Part shown: positions 49,942 through 51,473 of the stretch, in pieces
Numbering within the stretch: position 1 is the stretch's first letter
Layout of the letters: each line of letters starts with the position of its first letter
Assembly: GCA_944321295.1 (NCBI GenBank)
Contig: CALUKU010000025.1
Span: 1 to 51,473, forward strand
Reading direction: 5' to 3'
DNA length: 51,473 nt
DNA from: an uncultured Prevotella sp.
GTDB lineage: Bacteria > Bacteroidota > Bacteroidia > Bacteroidales > Bacteroidaceae
Position numbers and translations under genes: made by a program
Notes under the pieces: model-generated
What the model was told of the DNA's origin: nothing
The model's database searches: none
Seen by the model: only the letters and a program-made list of their open reading frames with translations

Positions 49942-51342
49942 TTACTTGTCTGCTGTAAGATAATTGATTGCGTTGAGGGTGAGCGTAGCCACGTTGCCGT
50001 GATACTGGTCGCCGGTTGTGTCAACGCCGTACGCGTACCAGTCGTATGCGCCCGAGCCGATGCAGAGGATGTGGCCTCCGTTGGCGTTCTCCGGGTACTC
50101 CCATACTACCACCGCTCCGTCGCCGCCGTAGCCGAGGTCGATTCCGCCGTGCAGCGTGCGCCAGTCGTCAAGCGTGGGATAGCCGCCCCAGTCGCTTCCG
50201 ATGTGCCACTGGCAGGTGCTGTTGGTGATGCGGTAGCCGGCGTCGCAGGTGTATACGCCCTGCTTGCCGTCGATGGTGGTTACGAGTCCGCTGTATATCG
50301 GGTGGTCCTCATGCCCGTCGACGTAGAAGCTCCAGGGGCCTTTAGTGATTTCGCCGTCCTCCTCTACCTGTCCCCAACAGTTGTTCGGGTTGGCTCCGTC
50401 GAGCGTAGCGCCGAGCTTGGCGGCGTAATACGTGGCGAAGCGCGAGAGCAGGAGGCAGCCTCCGTTGTCGTAGAATTCCTTAACGGCGGGTACGGCCTGC
50501 AATGCTTCGGGAGCCGCATTGTCAAACTTCTCCATGTTGTCAATGCCGCCGTCGATGTGCAGGTGCCACCACATCAGCTTACATTCGCTAAGGTCTACGT
50601 TGCCTGTGCGCACGTCCTCGAACGAAACGTACTGGGCGTTTGCCACGTTAAGCAGCATCCAGTCGGCAGCGGCGCGCTCCTCGAGGCCGAGGCCGTCGAT
50701 GGTGGCCGCAAGTCCTACGAACACTGCGCTTGGCGCGTCTGACTTGACTACGGTAACGGTATATACGGCCGTAGCGGTGTTGTAAGTAACCGTGAACTCA
50801 ACGGGGTTGGTAAAGTCTACCGCCTGTCCTGAAGCGGGAGTTACCGTAGCGCCCTCTGAAGTGACAATCTCCGTGGTCATGGCGGTTACGTCTGCCGTAG
50901 TGGGCACACGCACGGTGATGGTGCGGTTCTGCTCGTTGATAACGCCGATGTAGCCGTTCGCCTTGAACGATGTTATGCGTGCGGCGTCGTGCACCACGTT
51001 TACGGTGTACTCGAAGTAGGCGTCGCCGTTGACAACCTGCACGCTCTGGGGCAGCGAGAAGTCGGCCACGTCGCCGACGTTCATCGACGTAGACGCGCCT
51101 TCAGACGCCGTCAGGGCCGTCACTTCCATGGCGCGCGTGTCGTAAGTTTTGGGCACTCCCACCGTGACGGTCTTCGCGGTGTTGTCGATTACGCCCTCAT
51201 ATCCGTCCAAAACGAAGGACGTAAGCCATGTGTCGCCGTCCAAGCGGAGGTCTGACGTGTTGTCGTCGTCGCATCCTGCGAAGCCCAACAACGCCACCGC
51301 AGCAAACAGCATGGCCGCTAAATGATTTATGCTAAGTTTCAT
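49942..51342 (-). CDS. Second DUF4960 surface lipoprotein with two Ig-like domains
   Basis: A 466-residue lipoprotein (lipobox FAGC, then DDDNTSD, a surface-export signal). Two related Ig-like repeats (about residues 35-118 and 119-205; WLTSFVLDGYEGVIDNTAKT and ARITSFKANGYIGVINEQNR) precede the DUF4960 domain (about 210-466). The first DUF4960 protein in this locus has only one, different, N-terminal domain. It probably binds fructan on the cell surface with the upstream SusD. It follows the partial SusD gene by 29 bases. Confidence 0.8.
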   Translation of the reverse strand: MKLSINHLAAMLFAAVALLGFAGCDDDNTSDLRLDGDTWLTSFVLDGYEGVIDNTAKTVTVGVPKTYDTRAMEVTALTASEGASTSMNVGDVADFSLPQSVQVVNGDAYFEYTVNVVHDAARITSFKANGYIGVINEQNRTITVRVPTTADVTAMTTEIVTSEGATVTPASGQAVDFTNPVEFTVTYNTATAVYTVTVVKSDAPSAVFVGLAATIDGLGLEERAAADWMLLNVANAQYVSFEDVRTGNVDLSECKLMWWHLHIDGGIDNMEKFDNAAPEALQAVPAVKEFYDNGGCLLLSRFATYYAAKLGATLDGANPNNCWGQVEEDGEITKGPWSFYVDGHEDHPIYSGLVTTIDGKQGVYTCDAGYRITNSTCQWHIGSDWGGYPTLDDWRTLHGGIDLGYGGDGAVVVWEYPENANGGHILCIGSGAYDWYAYGVDTTGDQYHGNVATLTLNAINYLTADK

Positions 51343-51371
51343 GATAATTGTCTTTTTATATGGTTAATATA

Positions 51372-51473
51372 TCACCATCCACCGCAGTTCTGCGTGTAAT
51401 GGCCGTTGCTTGCACTGATTTGGGCGAACGGTATGGGCAGGTACTCGTGCTTGTTCTTGGTGAACGACGCGCC
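51372..51473 (-). CDS. Second SusD/RagB-family protein, C-terminal 33 residues only
   Basis: The frame runs from the window edge to a TGA at 51372-51374. It ends HEYLPIPFAQISASNGHYTQ followed by NCGGW, the usual SusD C-terminus (YLPIP...I..N...QN.G). The rest lies outside the window, presumably with a second susC further upstream. It shows that the locus has two SusC/SusD units. Confidence 0.85.
   Translation of the reverse strand, partial: GASFTKNKHEYLPIPFAQISASNGHYTQNCGGW

Overview
The window looks like a moderately GC-rich Bacteroidales chromosome, most likely Prevotellaceae. The reasons are: promoters of the Bacteroidetes type (TTTG-N19-TAnnTTTG), two SusC/SusD-type systems, DUF4960, DUF2807 and NigD-like lipoproteins, surface-lipoprotein signals (Cys followed by acidic residues), and intergenic DNA crowded with palindromic repeats. 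No rRNA, tRNA, CRISPR array, integrase or transposase gene was seen.

Layout. 1-8 kb: housekeeping genes on the + strand (acyl-CoA ligase, prfB, a 45-aa membrane protein, CYTH protein, Na+-coupled symporter, ComEA-like HhH protein) with a convergent VanZ gene. 8-11.8 kb: minus-strand accessory lipoproteins (DUF5024-like, a small membrane protein, DUF2807, NigD-like) and an acyltransferase. 12-17.9 kb: ddl, an rluD-type synthase and a PASTA protein (one operon), rpmH diverging from efp, a GT2 and radC. 18.7-21.5 kb: a visibly AT-rich restriction-modification island made of a TdeIII-like endonuclease and a fused two-domain methyltransferase. 21.7-25.3 kb: an overlapping operon of inositol-3-phosphate synthase, an unknown anchored protein and a MORN-GH25 lysozyme lipoprotein. 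25.5-26.7 kb: a MalY/PatB-type lyase.

27.1-31.7 kb holds what I consider the most interesting system: a CXXX-repeat RiPP operon. Two precursors carry 12 and 16 cysteines at exact 4-residue spacing. They are followed by a radical SAM/SPASM maturase, a SPASM-like partner lacking the radical SAM cysteines, a 91-aa modification-system protein, and then tatA and tatC, nearly all overlapping or a few bases apart. Both precursor leaders carry a twin-arginine motif (SRRxFFKK), a hydrophobic stretch and an A-x-A-like end, so the operon seems to encode the peptide, its modification in the cytoplasm and its folded-state export. A promoter lies about 350 bases upstream, and the leader between can fold into a multi-helix RNA with two mutually exclusive pairings around a T6 tract.

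32-34.3 kb is rnr. From 34.5 kb to the right edge lies a fructan utilisation locus on the minus strand, close in content to the Bacteroides thetaiotaomicron BT1757-BT1765 locus: fructokinase, MFS permease, periplasmic GH32, a LamG-GH32 protein with an altered nucleophile motif, DUF4960, SusD, SusC, a surface GH32 lipoprotein, a second DUF4960 lipoprotein and the last residues of a second SusD. No regulator of the locus is inside the window.

The intergenic DNA has its own organisation. There are eight copies of a roughly 100-base multi-hairpin repeat (AAAGGCGGCCTTTT units), at least seven long inverted repeats built from short iterated units (for example GGGAGTTAA, GTAAAAAGG, ACAAGCAG), two nested palindromic composites, and three tandem palindromic -7 boxes in front of the first gene.
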